Shown here: piece after piece, positions 8,491 to 17,349 of the stretch | Position numbering within the stretch: the first letter of the stretch is position 1 | How the letters are laid out: every line of letters begins with the position of its first letter | Assembly: GCA_947474365.1 (NCBI GenBank) | Contig: CANJIU010000011.1 | Location: forward strand, 1-64,000 | Length of the DNA stretch: 64,000 bases | Origin: Opitutia bacterium | GTDB taxonomy: Bacteria; Verrucomicrobiota; Verrucomicrobiia; Opitutales; Opitutaceae | Direction of reading: 5' to 3' | The notes under the pieces: generated by a model | Seen by the model: only the letters and a program-made list of their open reading frames with translations | Told to the model about the DNA's origin: nothing | The model's database searches: none | Program-made: the position numbers and the translations under genes

Positions 8491-9759
8491 ATGAGTTTGT
8501 CCCGCCGAAAGTTCTTCCAGACCGCCGCGGTTGCTGGCGCCGGTCTCGCCGCTCCGTCAAGTGTCCGGGCCGCGAGTGCGTCCTCGGTTCCCTCCGCCGG
8601 TCCGCTGGCGCAGGAGTACACACGCATCTTCCACAATCCCGATCCGGAGCGTTACGTCGAAGGGTGTGGGCTGGTGCGGCTCGATGATGGCAACCTTGTC
8701 GCAGCGGTCCCGGTGGTGCCGCGGATGGAGTGGAGCGACGCGCGGCGTGCGACGCAAAGCCGCACCCACATCGTGCGCAGCCGGGATGGCGGTCGCACGT
8801 GGAACAAGACGGCCGAGCTGCCGTATTATTCGGCGGTGCCGTGGGTTCACCGCGGCAAACTCCATCTCTTCGCCAACAAGGGTGGCACAAAGTCGCGCAA
8901 CGACGATTTGCTGCTCCTGCGCAGCGATGACGGCGGCGCGGCGTGGTCGGATCCGGTGACATTGTTTCGCGGCCATTTCTGGAATTGCCACACCGGTATC
9001 GTGGTCCGCGGCAACCGCCTCTACGCCGCGACCGACGATTTGGCGTTGGGTTCGAAACGCGGGCCGCTGGTCATTGCCGGGGATTTGTCCGGCGATGTCA
9101 TGGATCCGCGCGCATGGCGGCGCTCCGACCCAGTTCCGTTTCCCGGCGTGCCGGAGGCGTTGACCAACGGGAAATTCAAGGAGCTCCCGAGCCAGTATCT
9201 CGAACCCAACGTCATCGAAGTGCAGGGCCGTTTGCGGGTGCTCGCGTGCGTGAAACCGAAGCGCCAGACGACGGCGAGCCTGGCCGCGGTGTTTGACCTG
9301 ACGGACGACAGCACGACGTTGCGGCTCACGTTCTCGCAATTTCATCCGATGCCGGGCGCCCAGTTGAAGTACTGCGTGATCCGCGACGAGGTCTCGAAGC
9401 TGTTCTGGGCGACGGCCAACCTCGTGGTCGACAGCCAGGGGGCGTTTGACTGGTGGCAGCCGGAGAAGCGCGGGAAGTTTTGGGGTTTCGGCGACGCCGG
9501 GGGCAACGACCGGCGTTTCCTGATGCTCTTTTACGGAATCGACGGGCTGAATTGGTTTCAGGCGGGGTGTGTCGCGCAGGCGGCAAAGATCTCACAGTCA
9601 TTCATGTACGGCACACCCGTGATCGACGGCGATGACCTCGCCATCATCTCGCGCACGAGTGTGAACGCGCCGAACCAGCACGACGCGGATTACGCGACCT
9701 TCCACCGTGTGCGCAATTTTAGACGATTGGCGCTCAACCTGTATCCGGAACCGGCCTGA
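8491..9759 (+). CDS. Tat-exported sialidase-like (Asp-box) protein
   Basis: 422 residues. The N-terminus MSLSRRKFFQTAAVAGAGLA is a twin-arginine signal. The mature part is a six-bladed propeller with Asp boxes SRDGGRTW and SDDGGAAW early on, and strands such as LEPNVIEVQGRLRVLACV later. This is the fold of exo-alpha-sialidases (GH33), but the fold is shared with other glycosidases and lyases. I cannot confirm the arginine triad, so sialidase activity is not established. It is 13 bp downstream of TBDR 1, the same arrangement as the pair at 18675-22274. Confidence 0.8.
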   Translation: MSLSRRKFFQTAAVAGAGLAAPSSVRAASASSVPSAGPLAQEYTRIFHNPDPERYVEGCGLVRLDDGNLVAAVPVVPRMEWSDARRATQSRTHIVRSRDGGRTWNKTAELPYYSAVPWVHRGKLHLFANKGGTKSRNDDLLLLRSDDGGAAWSDPVTLFRGHFWNCHTGIVVRGNRLYAATDDLALGSKRGPLVIAGDLSGDVMDPRAWRRSDPVPFPGVPEALTNGKFKELPSQYLEPNVIEVQGRLRVLACVKPKRQTTASLAAVFDLTDDSTTLRLTFSQFHPMPGAQLKYCVIRDEVSKLFWATANLVVDSQGAFDWWQPEKRGKFWGFGDAGGNDRRFLMLFYGIDGLNWFQAGCVAQAAKISQSFMYGTPVIDGDDLAIISRTSVNAPNQHDADYATFHRVRNFRRLALNLYPEPA

Positions 9760-9807
9760 ACCCCCGTTCCCACACGTCACCGGGCGGTTCGAACCGGTCC
9801 TGCTTGC

Positions 9808-9817
9808 GGGGGGGGGG
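9808..9817 (+). repeat. Ten-base G homopolymer
   Basis: A run of ten G lies between the sialidase-like gene and the hypothetical gene at 9889. A perfect 12-base palindrome (CGGTTCGAACCG, 9785-9796) is just upstream. It could be a slippage site, but it lies outside coding sequence about 70 bp before the next start codon. Confidence 0.7.
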
Positions 9818-9888
9818 AGAAACTCCACCGTAACGCTTGCCCCGCGGGAACGTCTAGGGTCGAATCTCCCACCTATCGGTCCGTAGCC

Positions 9889-10488
9889 ATGAGCCCAGCC
9901 ATCACCCCGTTGCCCCTCCGTTTTTTCGCTTTGTTTGCCGTTTCTGCGCTTCTTTCCGCGGCGTTGTTGGTTTCCGCGAAGCCGAACAAGGCGGAAATGC
10001 GCGACATGGGGGACGATGCGGGCGGGGGGAAATACAGTAAACGGGATGACTTCGGTGGGAATGGTGGCGGACGGCCCAGCGCGGCTGATGTGCAGGCGCG
10101 GGCGATGGCGAAGTTGCGCGAGAGGTTCGGCGTCAAGGACGACGAGGAGTGGGACATCATTTCCGAGCGGATTGCCAAGGTGGAGGAGCTGCGTCGCACG
10201 CTCTGGACCGGCAGTGTCGGGGCCCGTGGCGCTCCCTTGATCGCGGAAAAGAGCAAGAGCAAGAGCAAGTCCAAGTCGGGCGTTTCTGGGAATCGGGAAA
10301 AGGATGCCCTCAAGTCGGCCCTCAGCGACAAGCTGCCTGACGCTGAGATTGAGTCCCGGCTTACGCGGGCGCGTGAGGTGTACCGGCAGAACGAATTTCG
10401 GCTGGCGAAGGCCCAGGCCGACTTGCGGGCGGTACTGACGGTGCGTCAGGAAGCCGAGGCGGTGGTGGTGGGCTTGCTGCCTCCGTAA
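9889..10488 (+). CDS. Hypothetical secreted protein with Lys-Ser repeat linker
   Basis: 199 residues. A signal peptide (residues about 1-31, LFAVSALLSAALLVSA) is followed by a glycine/aspartate-rich stretch. A helical segment comes next (RERFGVKDDEEWDIISERIAKVEELRR), then a KSKSKSKSKS linker near residues 121-130, then a long C-terminal helix rich in Ala, Glu and Arg ending VLTVRQEAEAVVVGLLPP. The 'F G V x D D x E W x x I' helix with 'LTVRQEA' recurs in uncharacterised verrucomicrobial proteins; I know of no function. The helical parts could form a periplasmic coiled coil. Flanking genes give no hint. Confidence 0.7.
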   Translation: MSPAITPLPLRFFALFAVSALLSAALLVSAKPNKAEMRDMGDDAGGGKYSKRDDFGGNGGGRPSAADVQARAMAKLRERFGVKDDEEWDIISERIAKVEELRRTLWTGSVGARGAPLIAEKSKSKSKSKSGVSGNREKDALKSALSDKLPDAEIESRLTRAREVYRQNEFRLAKAQADLRAVLTVRQEAEAVVVGLLPP

Positions 10489-10715
10489 ACGGGATCGCCG
10501 CTCCGCGGAAGCCGCCGTGAGATTGACGGCGCAAGAGGGGTTCAACGTGAGCTGCGGCGCCGCTCCCCCGGCTGCCGCTGAGAGCGTGCCGCTCGAATGC
10601 CGGTCCACCAATCACGTTGGATACTGCCGGGCGGAAAATGGCGTGGAAAAACTCGGTCATGCTCCGGGGTAAACTGGGACTTGCGGGTCAAAGCCCCGAC
10701 GCTAGCATTTCGCAC

Positions 10716-10916
10716 ATGAGCAAAGCTGAAATTCTCGCGGAGCTGCCAAAGCTCTCTGCCGGGGAACGTGACGAAGTGAGGCATCGGCTTGCAGAATTAG
10801 ACGATGAAAATGCCGATGCGGTCGCGCTCTCCCGGGCGGAGGAGCTAGCTCGCGGGCTGGTGAAACCCAAGACTCAGACTGAGATCTTTCGCAACGCACG
10901 TGCCGCGCTTTCGTGA
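10716..10916 (+). CDS. Small antitoxin-like protein of TA pair 2
   Basis: 66 residues. It begins MSKAEILAELPKLSAGERDE, a helix like that of addiction-module antitoxins, and ends in a charged tail (EIFRNARAAL). The ATG at 10716 is chosen because the helix starts there. Its stop overlaps the start of the toxin gene (GTGA, 10913-10916), a hallmark of translationally coupled TA operons. It should bind and inactivate the ParE-like product of the next gene. Confidence 0.7.
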   Translation: MSKAEILAELPKLSAGERDEVRHRLAELDDENADAVALSRAEELARGLVKPKTQTEIFRNARAALS

Positions 10917-11206
10917 ATCGTTGGTTTCACCCGGCCTTTGAGGTCGAGTTGATCGCAGCGGCGCGTTACCTCGAACAAGAGCGTGGCGATTTTGGTCGTC
11001 CGTTTCTCGACGAGGCCGAGGCTGCCGTCGAACGCATCATGCAGGCGCCTGAAACTTGGCGACCGTGGCGCCGGGACATCCGGCGCTTCGTTCTGTCCCG
11101 GTTTCGATACACGATCCGCTACCGCGTTCGCCGCGATGAAGGGCTGGTGGAATTTCTTAGCGTGATTCACACTTCGCGCCATCCCGACGTGGGGTTGGAG
11201 CGCTGA
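10913..11206 (+). CDS. RelE/ParE-family toxin of TA pair 2
   Basis: 97 residues from a GTG start. It has the RelE/ParE pattern: HPAFEVELIAAARYLEQE, then RPFLDEAEAAVERIMQAPE, then RRFVLSRFRYTIRYRVRRD and a final VIHTSRHP. The four-base overlap with the antitoxin supports the GTG start. It is the same length as the toxin at 2555 and shares a broadly similar order of segments. The molecular target is unknown. Confidence 0.8.
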   Translation: MNRWFHPAFEVELIAAARYLEQERGDFGRPFLDEAEAAVERIMQAPETWRPWRRDIRRFVLSRFRYTIRYRVRRDEGLVEFLSVIHTSRHPDVGLER

Positions 11207-11398
11207 CAGTCGCGAGCCTTTGTCATATCTTGGCGCGCGCCTCGCGTTGGGAGCCGCTCGCATGCGTCGGCTGTGCGAACGGGCGCCATGCATGCAGTTG
11301 ATCGCTGAGACATTGTTCAGTGGAGACGATGTGCCCGCCGACGCACTTAACGTGCGGACGTGCCTTTGGATTTTGGTCATTACTGAAATGCCAAGCAC

Positions 11399-12793
11399 TC
11401 ACGGATCCTGCGCGGTCTTGGGAAATTGCCCGAGCGGCCGCACCTTCACCGGAGGGACGGGATTGGGGTAGTATTTCGCCTTCCATTTGGCGTGCAGGGC
11501 GAGGAGCTCAGCGACCTTTTCCGGGTGCTGGGCGGCGAGATCGCGATCCTCACCCATGTCGTCAGCCAACCGATACAGCCGGGGTTGTTTTTCCCAGAAG
11601 CGGTGCACCAGTTTCCAACCGTCGGCAAACACGCCGGCGTTCTGTTGGTTTTCCCAGTGGAGGGCGTTGGGGCGGACAAATTTTTCGCCACGCAGCAGGG
11701 GCAGGATGGACGTGCCGTGAATCTCGTGGTTGGGGGCCGGTTTGACGTTCGCGGCCTCGAGGAGCGTAGGCAGAAGATCCATTGTGATCGCCGGCGTGCT
11801 CTGGCGGGTACCGGCGGGAAGCCGGCCGGGCCAGCGGGCGAGAAACGGCACGCTGATGCCGCCTTCGTGGGTGGAAAACTTGAAGCCACGCAGGGGCCCG
11901 TTGGAGAAATCGGCGCCTTCAGGGCCGTAGCTGTTGAGCTCGGCCGACGGGCCGTTGTCGGAGGTGAAGACGACGAGGGTGTTGTCCGCGATCTTCAGCT
12001 CATCGAGGGTGGCGAGCACCCGGCCGATGCCGGTGTCGAGTTGCTCGACCATCGCGGCAAAAATCGCGAAGAGGCCGCGGTCGGGGAAACGCTTGCGGTA
12101 CTTCGAGACGAGTTCAAAGGGAGCCTCCAGCGGGTAGTGGGGTGCGTTGTACGCGAGGTAGAGGAAGAAGGGGCGGTTGCGCCCCACGCCCCGCCGGATG
12201 ACCTCGATGGCCTTGTCGGTCAGCGCGTCGGTGTAGTACTCGGTGACCTTGATGGGGGTCTCATTGTCGTAGGTCTCCCTGGGTTGCCAGTAGGTCGGGG
12301 TGCCGATGAGCGAGCCCCAGAATTCGTCGAAGCCGTGGGTGCGAGGCCAGTTTTCCCGGGCATGACCGAGGTGCCATTTGCCGACGATCGTGCTGTAGTA
12401 GCCGGCGGGCTTGAGGGCCTCGGGGATGGTGATGGCGGCGTGGTCGAGGGCGAGCACGGGCACATTGCCGCGCGCGGTTGGACTGGCCAACTCGGGCACA
12501 CCGACACTGTGCGGGTAACGGCCGGTGAGGAGTGCGGCGCGTGTCGGCGAGCACATCGGCGCAGAGGAATGAAAACGCGTGAGCTTGACGCCCTGTTTGG
12601 CGAGCCGATCGAGGTTGGGGGTGTCGATGTTGGACCCGTCGTGGCCAAGATCGGCCCAGCCCAGATCGTCGGCGAGAATGACGAGAAGGTTCGGAGCACG
12701 GTCGGCGGCGATGGCCGACGGCGGAAAGGCGAAGGCAATCGCAAGAAGGACGGCGGTGGCGGAGAAACCAAGACGGGGGGCAAAGCGCAGCAT
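11399..12793 (-). CDS. Type I (formylglycine) sulfatase 1, secreted
   Basis: 464 residues from ATG 12793, where the signal peptide begins ([20 protein letters not shown]). The metal-binding DD is at residues 42-43 ([12 protein letters not shown]). Cys81 in [14 protein letters not shown] is the residue an FGE-type enzyme converts to formylglycine. Further sulfatase landmarks are GKWHLGH, a VVFTSDNGP metal site and WKLVHRF near the end. It acts in the periplasm or outside on sulfate esters of a carbohydrate; the exact substrate is not readable. It is divergent from the SEC-C gene at 12911, with 117 bp between. The open frame continues upstream of 12793, but that part is opposite the SEC-C gene and carries no signal. 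Confidence 0.9.
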   Translation of the reverse strand: MLRFAPRLGFSATAVLLAIAFAFPPSAIAADRAPNLLVILADDLGWADLGHDGSNIDTPNLDRLAKQGVKLTRFHSSAPMCSPTRAALLTGRYPHSVGVPELASPTARGNVPVLALDHAAITIPEALKPAGYYSTIVGKWHLGHARENWPRTHGFDEFWGSLIGTPTYWQPRETYDNETPIKVTEYYTDALTDKAIEVIRRGVGRNRPFFLYLAYNAPHYPLEAPFELVSKYRKRFPDRGLFAIFAAMVEQLDTGIGRVLATLDELKIADNTLVVFTSDNGPSAELNSYGPEGADFSNGPLRGFKFSTHEGGISVPFLARWPGRLPAGTRQSTPAITMDLLPTLLEAANVKPAPNHEIHGTSILPLLRGEKFVRPNALHWENQQNAGVFADGWKLVHRFWEKQPRLYRLADDMGEDRDLAAQHPEKVAELLALHAKWKAKYYPNPVPPVKVRPLGQFPKTAQDP

Positions 12794-12910
12794 GGTGAAC
12801 AGGAGACAAAACACCGCGGGCCGGTAGGCGACTCGATTTTCTCCTCCGCGCCGCGCGCGACCCGTGATTCCGTCTCGCCACCGATGGGGAGGTTCGCAGC
12901 CTTGGCCGTC

Positions 12911-13426
12911 ATGACCAGCCAGCCGAAGTCCCGTCCGATTCCCACTTCCGACTCTCCGTGCCCTTGCGGCAGCGGCCAGACCTATGGCCAGTGTTGCGAG
13001 CCGGTCCTGAAACAACAGCGGCCCGCCGCCAGCGCCGAATTCCTGATGCGCTCGCGCTTCACGGCGCACGTCGTTGGGGACCACCTGCATCTCCACCGCA
13101 CGTATCTCGACACCGCGCGCAAGCCGTTCGTCGCGGACGAGGCCGATGTGGGCGACGTGGAGTGGACGCGGCTCGTGATCCACGCGCACGAGCCGGGCCC
13201 GAAGCCGGAGATGTCATACGTGGATTTTTCCGCGTATTACAAAGACGGTGACGCGGAGCTGGCGCTGCACGAGAAGTCCGAGTTTCGGCGCATCGACGGC
13301 CATTGGTTCTACACGCGGTCGCTTCGCATTGGCCCGGCGCCGGCCAAGGCGACGCCCAAGGTCGGCCGCAACGACCCGTGCCCGTGTGGCAGCGGGAAGA
13401 AGTTCAAGCAGTGTTGCGGAAAGTAG
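12911..13426 (+). CDS. YchJ-family SEC-C domain protein
   Basis: 171 residues with a SEC-C metal-binding motif at each end: [13 protein letters not shown] near the N-terminus and [13 protein letters not shown] at the C-terminus. The SNTF2-like core lies between them ([17 protein letters not shown] ... [20 protein letters not shown]). This is the layout of YchJ/UPF0225 proteins. SEC-C motifs bind zinc, as at the C-terminus of SecA; the cellular role of YchJ is poorly defined. Start ATG 12911 is chosen because it sits just before the first motif. The large plus-strand frame upstream of it is only the complement of the sulfatase gene. Confidence 0.9.
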   Translation: MTSQPKSRPIPTSDSPCPCGSGQTYGQCCEPVLKQQRPAASAEFLMRSRFTAHVVGDHLHLHRTYLDTARKPFVADEADVGDVEWTRLVIHAHEPGPKPEMSYVDFSAYYKDGDAELALHEKSEFRRIDGHWFYTRSLRIGPAPAKATPKVGRNDPCPCGSGKKFKQCCGK

Positions 13427-13471
13427 GCTCGGAGCGCGAACGAAACAGACGGGTCGCCCGCGCTCCCAGCA

Positions 13472-16453
13472 TCAGCGGCCTGCCGTCGAATCGCTCTTTA
13501 GGAACGCGATCAGGCCGACCAGCTCATCCTTGGTCATAGCCTGCTCGAGCCCGTCGGGCATGAGCGAGAGGCCGGATGCGGTGAAGGTCGTGATGTTCTT
13601 GCGCAGGACATTTTCCTCAGTGCCTGCGGCGGTGCGGAGCGTCACGCTGTTGTCCGTCTCGCCGGCGAGCCAGCCAGAGACATTACGGCCGTCATCCGTG
13701 ATCACGGTGATCGTCTGGTAGGCGGGGGCGACTTCGTAGTTCGGAACGAGGATGTGGAGGAGAAGCGCGTCGGCCGGCTGGTTGCGGACGCCGGTCAGAT
13801 CGGGGCCGACCTTGCCGCCCTTGCCCTGATGGGTGTGGCACGCGGAGCAGGCGCGGGCGAACACTTCGGCGCCGCGCGCGGCGTCGCCTGGTTTTGCGAG
13901 CAGTTCGCGATGGGCTTGATAGATTTTCATGCGATCGCCGCCTTCGAGTTCATGGAAGAGCGATTCGGCTGTCTTTCGGATCGCGGGGTCGGCGTGTTTT
14001 TGGAGCTGGGTGCGTTTGAGGGAGGAAATCTCCGGGGCCTTGATCACGCCCTTCCGGATGCCGTCGAACATCACTTCGATCATCTTGGGCTTCGAGGTAA
14101 CAGTCGCGATCACCGCCTCGCGAACCTGGGCGGTGTAACGCGTCCAGTTTTGTTCCCGCACCAGCAGCTCCGCGCCGCGCGGGTCTCCGATCCGATCAAG
14201 CGCGCGCACGGCCTGAAGTTGGACATCGGCGGGTTGGCGGGCGTCGAGCAGGGTGCCGAGCACGGGTCCGCCGCGTTCGAATCCCATGTAGCCGAGGAGG
14301 GCGATGGCGCTCAGGCGCTGCCGTTTCGGAGCACTGGCACTCACGGCGGCGGACTCGGCCGAGCGGAAAAGTTGCGCCACTGACGCCGCGTTGAATGTGG
14401 CGAAGACCGCGTCGGCCGGCTTCGACTTGAACTCCGAGCGGCCGCGCAGGCCCTCGACCAATCCAACCACAGCGGGCACGTGGACCGATCCGTCGGCGTC
14501 GGGCTGGACCATCTGGGAGAAGAATTGCTGGCAGGCGTCGATCGAAGCGCCCGCTCCGAATGTGCGCCCGAGGTCCTCTACCATCGCAGCAAACGCCTCT
14601 GCATCGTGCGAGCGGACCGCCGTAAACGCGGTGAGAAATTCCTTCAGGCGGGAACCAATTCCGCTCAATACGGCGGTGCGTGTCCACCGATCGGCGCCGT
14701 CACGCGCCGCGATTGTGGCCAGGGCGGTCGTGGCCCGCGGGTCGTTGATCGAACCGAACACCAGCGCCGCGACAAACCGCACCCGGGCGTCGGCGTCGTT
14801 CGCCTTGGCCAACAGCGCACTCAACAATTCCGGCGAACCGCCCAGTCGGGATTCGGCCAGGTGCACGGCTTGTTCGCGTACGCCGGCATGCGAATCGTTC
14901 AGGGCGCGTACCAGCGCTGGGACGGCCAGACGGTTCAGCGCGTGCAGAATCCAGAGTGCGGCGGCGCGTGTTTCCGGAAGGGCGCCGCCGGAGGCGAGCT
15001 TTTCGAGTCGCGGCGCGGTGGCGGCGTCGGCGCGTTCGAGCAGCAGCCGGCGTGAACGCTCGCGCCACCAGCCGTCCTTCGACTCAAGCCCGCGCAGAAG
15101 ATCGTCGGGCGTGCTGCCGGGCGGCGTCGCGGAGGTCTTCGTCCGCGGGGCGGAGTCCCGGACAATCCGGTAGATACGGCCGGTGGTGTTCCGGCCGCCT
15201 TCGAAGTCGAGCATGCCGCGGGATTCCTCGGGCACGTATTGCGGATGGTCGATCTCGCGGCGGTTCATGTCGGCCACGTAGAGCGCCCCGTCAGGCCCCT
15301 CGGCGAGGAAGACGGGACGGAACCAGCCGTCGGTCGCGGAAAGGAATTCACGTCCCTGATACGGTGGGTCCGAGCGAAAGGTCGCGCCCTCGGCGCGGAA
15401 GACCTGGCGCTGCACGAGGTTTTGCGCGGGCTCGCAGATGAAGACGTCGCCCGTGTGATCCGCGCCCAACGCCGAGCCTTGGAACACAAACGTCCCGCAC
15501 GCCGAGGTGAAGGTGCCGGTGTGCGGCTTGCTCATCAGGCCCGGGATGAAGTCCGCCGTGACGGATGTCCGGCTGGTTGGAAACACCTTTGCAGCCGCCT
15601 CGACTTTCGAGACCTCCTGGGTGGTGTCGGTGACGGCGAGGTGCGGATTGCGCCGGAGCTGCCAAGGTTCGAGCACGATTTGCAGCACCGGGTGGCGGTT
15701 CGAGACGACAAAGCGCCGGCCGAACGAATCAAACGTGAGTCCGAACTGCCCGCGACCGCCGGTTCGCTCGTAGAAAAATGTCTCGGGATCAAAGCGACCG
15801 TCCGAGGGCGTGAATGTCACGGGTTCGCGTTCCGGATGGGCCGGCGAGGTGACCTTCCCGTCGTTCAGTCCGCTCGCGACGTAAAATTTTCCATCGAGCC
15901 CGAGCGTGGGATAGCTCACCCGCAGCTGCGTCGTGCGCGACGTGCCGAAGCCGGTGAGCACGACGCGCCGTTCGTCCGCCACGCCGTCGCCGTTGGTGTC
16001 CTTCAGGTAGAGGATGTCCGGAGCGCACGTGACAAACACGCCGCCGCGCCAGAGGGCGATGCCGTTGGGGTAGGTGAGACCGGTCGCGAATTCCGTACGT
16101 TTTTCGAAGCGGCCGTCGCCGTCCGTATCCTCGAGCAGGGCGATCCGGCCCTCGGGCTTGGCCTCGTCGTCGGGGCTGGTCTGGCTGCTCTTGACCTTGC
16201 CGGGATAACCGCGGTTTTCCACGACGTAGAGCCGACGGGGGCCGTCAAAGACGAACGCCACCGGGTCGATGACCAGTGGCTCGGCCACGACGAGTTCGAT
16301 GCGCAGCCCGGGCTCGAGCTGGATGGTCTTCATCGATTGCTCGGCCGTGAGATAAGGGGCCCGACTGGCGCCCTGAGCGACGGCCGCGGAAAAGAGGAGG
16401 GCAATCGCGGGGAGGGCGGAAAACGAAACAATACGGCAGGCGGCGATTTTCAT
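13472..16453 (-). CDS. PVC-type membrane-bound dehydrogenase / heme-binding CxxCH protein
   Basis: A secreted protein of 993 residues with a signal peptide at 1-29. An N-terminal propeller follows, characteristic of the PVC-superfamily 'membrane-bound dehydrogenase domain' (VVENRGYPGK, EDTDGDGRFEKRTEFATGLTYP cut here, DTNGDGVADERR). HEAT-like helices occupy about residues 450-840. A C-terminal c-type heme domain has Cys869-Ser-Ala-Cys872-His873 and a likely axial Met965 (LSLMPDGL). The family is almost confined to Planctomycetes and Verrucomicrobia and is thought to oxidise sugars or alcohols in the periplasm with electron transfer through the heme; no substrate has been shown. It stands alone between the SEC-C gene and the VapBC pair. 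Confidence 0.9.
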   Translation of the reverse strand: MKIAACRIVSFSALPAIALLFSAAVAQGASRAPYLTAEQSMKTIQLEPGLRIELVVAEPLVIDPVAFVFDGPRRLYVVENRGYPGKVKSSQTSPDDEAKPEGRIALLEDTDGDGRFEKRTEFATGLTYPNGIALWRGGVFVTCAPDILYLKDTNGDGVADERRVVLTGFGTSRTTQLRVSYPTLGLDGKFYVASGLNDGKVTSPAHPEREPVTFTPSDGRFDPETFFYERTGGRGQFGLTFDSFGRRFVVSNRHPVLQIVLEPWQLRRNPHLAVTDTTQEVSKVEAAAKVFPTSRTSVTADFIPGLMSKPHTGTFTSACGTFVFQGSALGADHTGDVFICEPAQNLVQRQVFRAEGATFRSDPPYQGREFLSATDGWFRPVFLAEGPDGALYVADMNRREIDHPQYVPEESRGMLDFEGGRNTTGRIYRIVRDSAPRTKTSATPPGSTPDDLLRGLESKDGWWRERSRRLLLERADAATAPRLEKLASGGALPETRAAALWILHALNRLAVPALVRALNDSHAGVREQAVHLAESRLGGSPELLSALLAKANDADARVRFVAALVFGSINDPRATTALATIAARDGADRWTRTAVLSGIGSRLKEFLTAFTAVRSHDAEAFAAMVEDLGRTFGAGASIDACQQFFSQMVQPDADGSVHVPAVVGLVEGLRGRSEFKSKPADAVFATFNAASVAQLFRSAESAAVSASAPKRQRLSAIALLGYMGFERGGPVLGTLLDARQPADVQLQAVRALDRIGDPRGAELLVREQNWTRYTAQVREAVIATVTSKPKMIEVMFDGIRKGVIKAPEISSLKRTQLQKHADPAIRKTAESLFHELEGGDRMKIYQAHRELLAKPGDAARGAEVFARACSACHTHQGKGGKVGPDLTGVRNQPADALLLHILVPNYEVAPAYQTITVITDDGRNVSGWLAGETDNSVTLRTAAGTEENVLRKNITTFTASGLSLMPDGLEQAMTKDELVGLIAFLKSDSTAGR

Positions 16454-16545
16454 GGCGGATGCCGGCAGCGTGGACCGATTTCCGCCGGGCTCAAGGCTGG
16501 GCCGCGGGATCGCGCACAGCGCGCAGGCGGATCGCTCACGGCCGA

Positions 16546-16998
16546 CTAGACCGGAACTGTCATCCCTTCCGCCTCGGCGAGCAGCTGTTGGTTTCGGTCG
16601 AAGGTCAGGAATTGCGTGGCGCCAAGATGCAGTGCGGTTGCCCCGTGCATGAGGTCGGCGAGCCGATGCCCGTTCCGCTCGGTGTGGGTTGCGCTCAGGC
16701 GCTCTGCGATCTGATGCACCTCCGCCCAGTCAACCGGCACGACTTCGAGCACCCATGCCGCAAGATCGGACTGCAGGTCGCGCAGCATGAGGGCAGACTC
16801 GTTCCGGGCGAAGCCCTTGGTCTTGTCCGGCGCGTGCAGCCGGGTCGGCAGCCGAAGGGACTGGCGGAATTCAAGGAGCAGGAAGGTCGAGACGGGCAAC
16901 GGGCCGATCAGCTTCGTCATGAAGGCGTCGGTCCTGGGCGAGTGAATCTGCGTCCGGTAGGTCGAACAGAGAATCGACGTGTCAGGAAAACAATTCAT
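16546..16998 (-). CDS. vapC: VapC-type PIN-domain toxin
   Basis: 150 residues. The PIN-domain N-terminus has Asp6 in FPDTSILCSTY, a conserved Glu follows in LLLEFRQSL, and the C-terminal half has RLADLMHGATALHLGATQFLTFDRN with the remaining acidic metal ligands. VapC toxins are Mg-dependent RNases. Its ATG overlaps the antitoxin stop by four bases (ATGA at 16995-16998), so translation is coupled. The gene ends about 90 bp upstream of the cytochrome gene on the same strand. Confidence 0.85.
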   Translation of the reverse strand: MNCFPDTSILCSTYRTQIHSPRTDAFMTKLIGPLPVSTFLLLEFRQSLRLPTRLHAPDKTKGFARNESALMLRDLQSDLAAWVLEVVPVDWAEVHQIAERLSATHTERNGHRLADLMHGATALHLGATQFLTFDRNQQLLAEAEGMTVPV

Positions 16999-17252
16999 CC
17001 TTCCTCGCCTTCGAGTTCCGCCGCACGCATCGCCCGGACTTCAGCGTCGCTGAATACGCGGTGGCCCCAGATGGCCTTTCGCCGCGCGGCGAAGTCCGGC
17101 ATCTTCATGGTCTTGCCCCGGGTGCGGGGCATGGCGGTAAGCATGGCGACGGGCTCACCGCGTTTCTCGATGCACACGCTCTCACCGTTGCTGAGCCAGC
17201 TTTCGAGCTTGGAAAAGTTGTTCCGCAGGTCGCGGACGGTGGCGATCTCCAT
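16995..17252 (-). CDS. vapB: VapB/Phd-YefM-type antitoxin
   Basis: 85 residues starting MEIATVRDLRNNFSKLESWL. This is the DNA-binding Phd/YefM fold with its usual 'xATVRDLRxNFxxLxxxLxxGExVxIxKRGxPVA' pattern at residues 4-36. An acidic tail ends AMRAAELEGEEG and would bind VapC. It lies directly upstream of the vapC gene with a four-base overlap. An inverted repeat immediately before the start codon is a good autoregulation site. The start is fixed by the conserved fold beginning at residue 2. Confidence 0.85.
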   Translation of the reverse strand: MEIATVRDLRNNFSKLESWLSNGESVCIEKRGEPVAMLTAMPRTRGKTMKMPDFAARRKAIWGHRVFSDAEVRAMRAAELEGEEG

Positions 17253-17253
17253 G

Positions 17254-17270
17254 TGGACATTTCGTGTCCA
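17254..17270. promoter_or_regulatory. Inverted repeat before vapB (candidate operator)
   Basis: TGGACA and TGTCCA form perfect 6-base arms around a 5-base spacer, 2 bp upstream of the vapB ATG. The position fits autorepression by VapB or VapBC. This has been read from symmetry and location only. Confidence 0.4.
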
Positions 17271-17349
17271 ACTGTGGGTTTCGTCAACTCCCCGGCCGGG
17301 TGAGCCGCGGCTCGACCTGGCGGGTGCTTTCGCCAAGCTCTCCTTCGCC

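Noticed and set aside
10252..10277. AAGAGC-type tandem units as a CRISPR or regulatory repeat
   Set aside because: They are in-frame codons of a Lys-Ser linker within the gene at 9889.
11426..12910. Plus-strand extension upstream of the SEC-C protein
   Set aside because: This part is the complement of the sulfatase gene; the SEC-C family starts at 12911.
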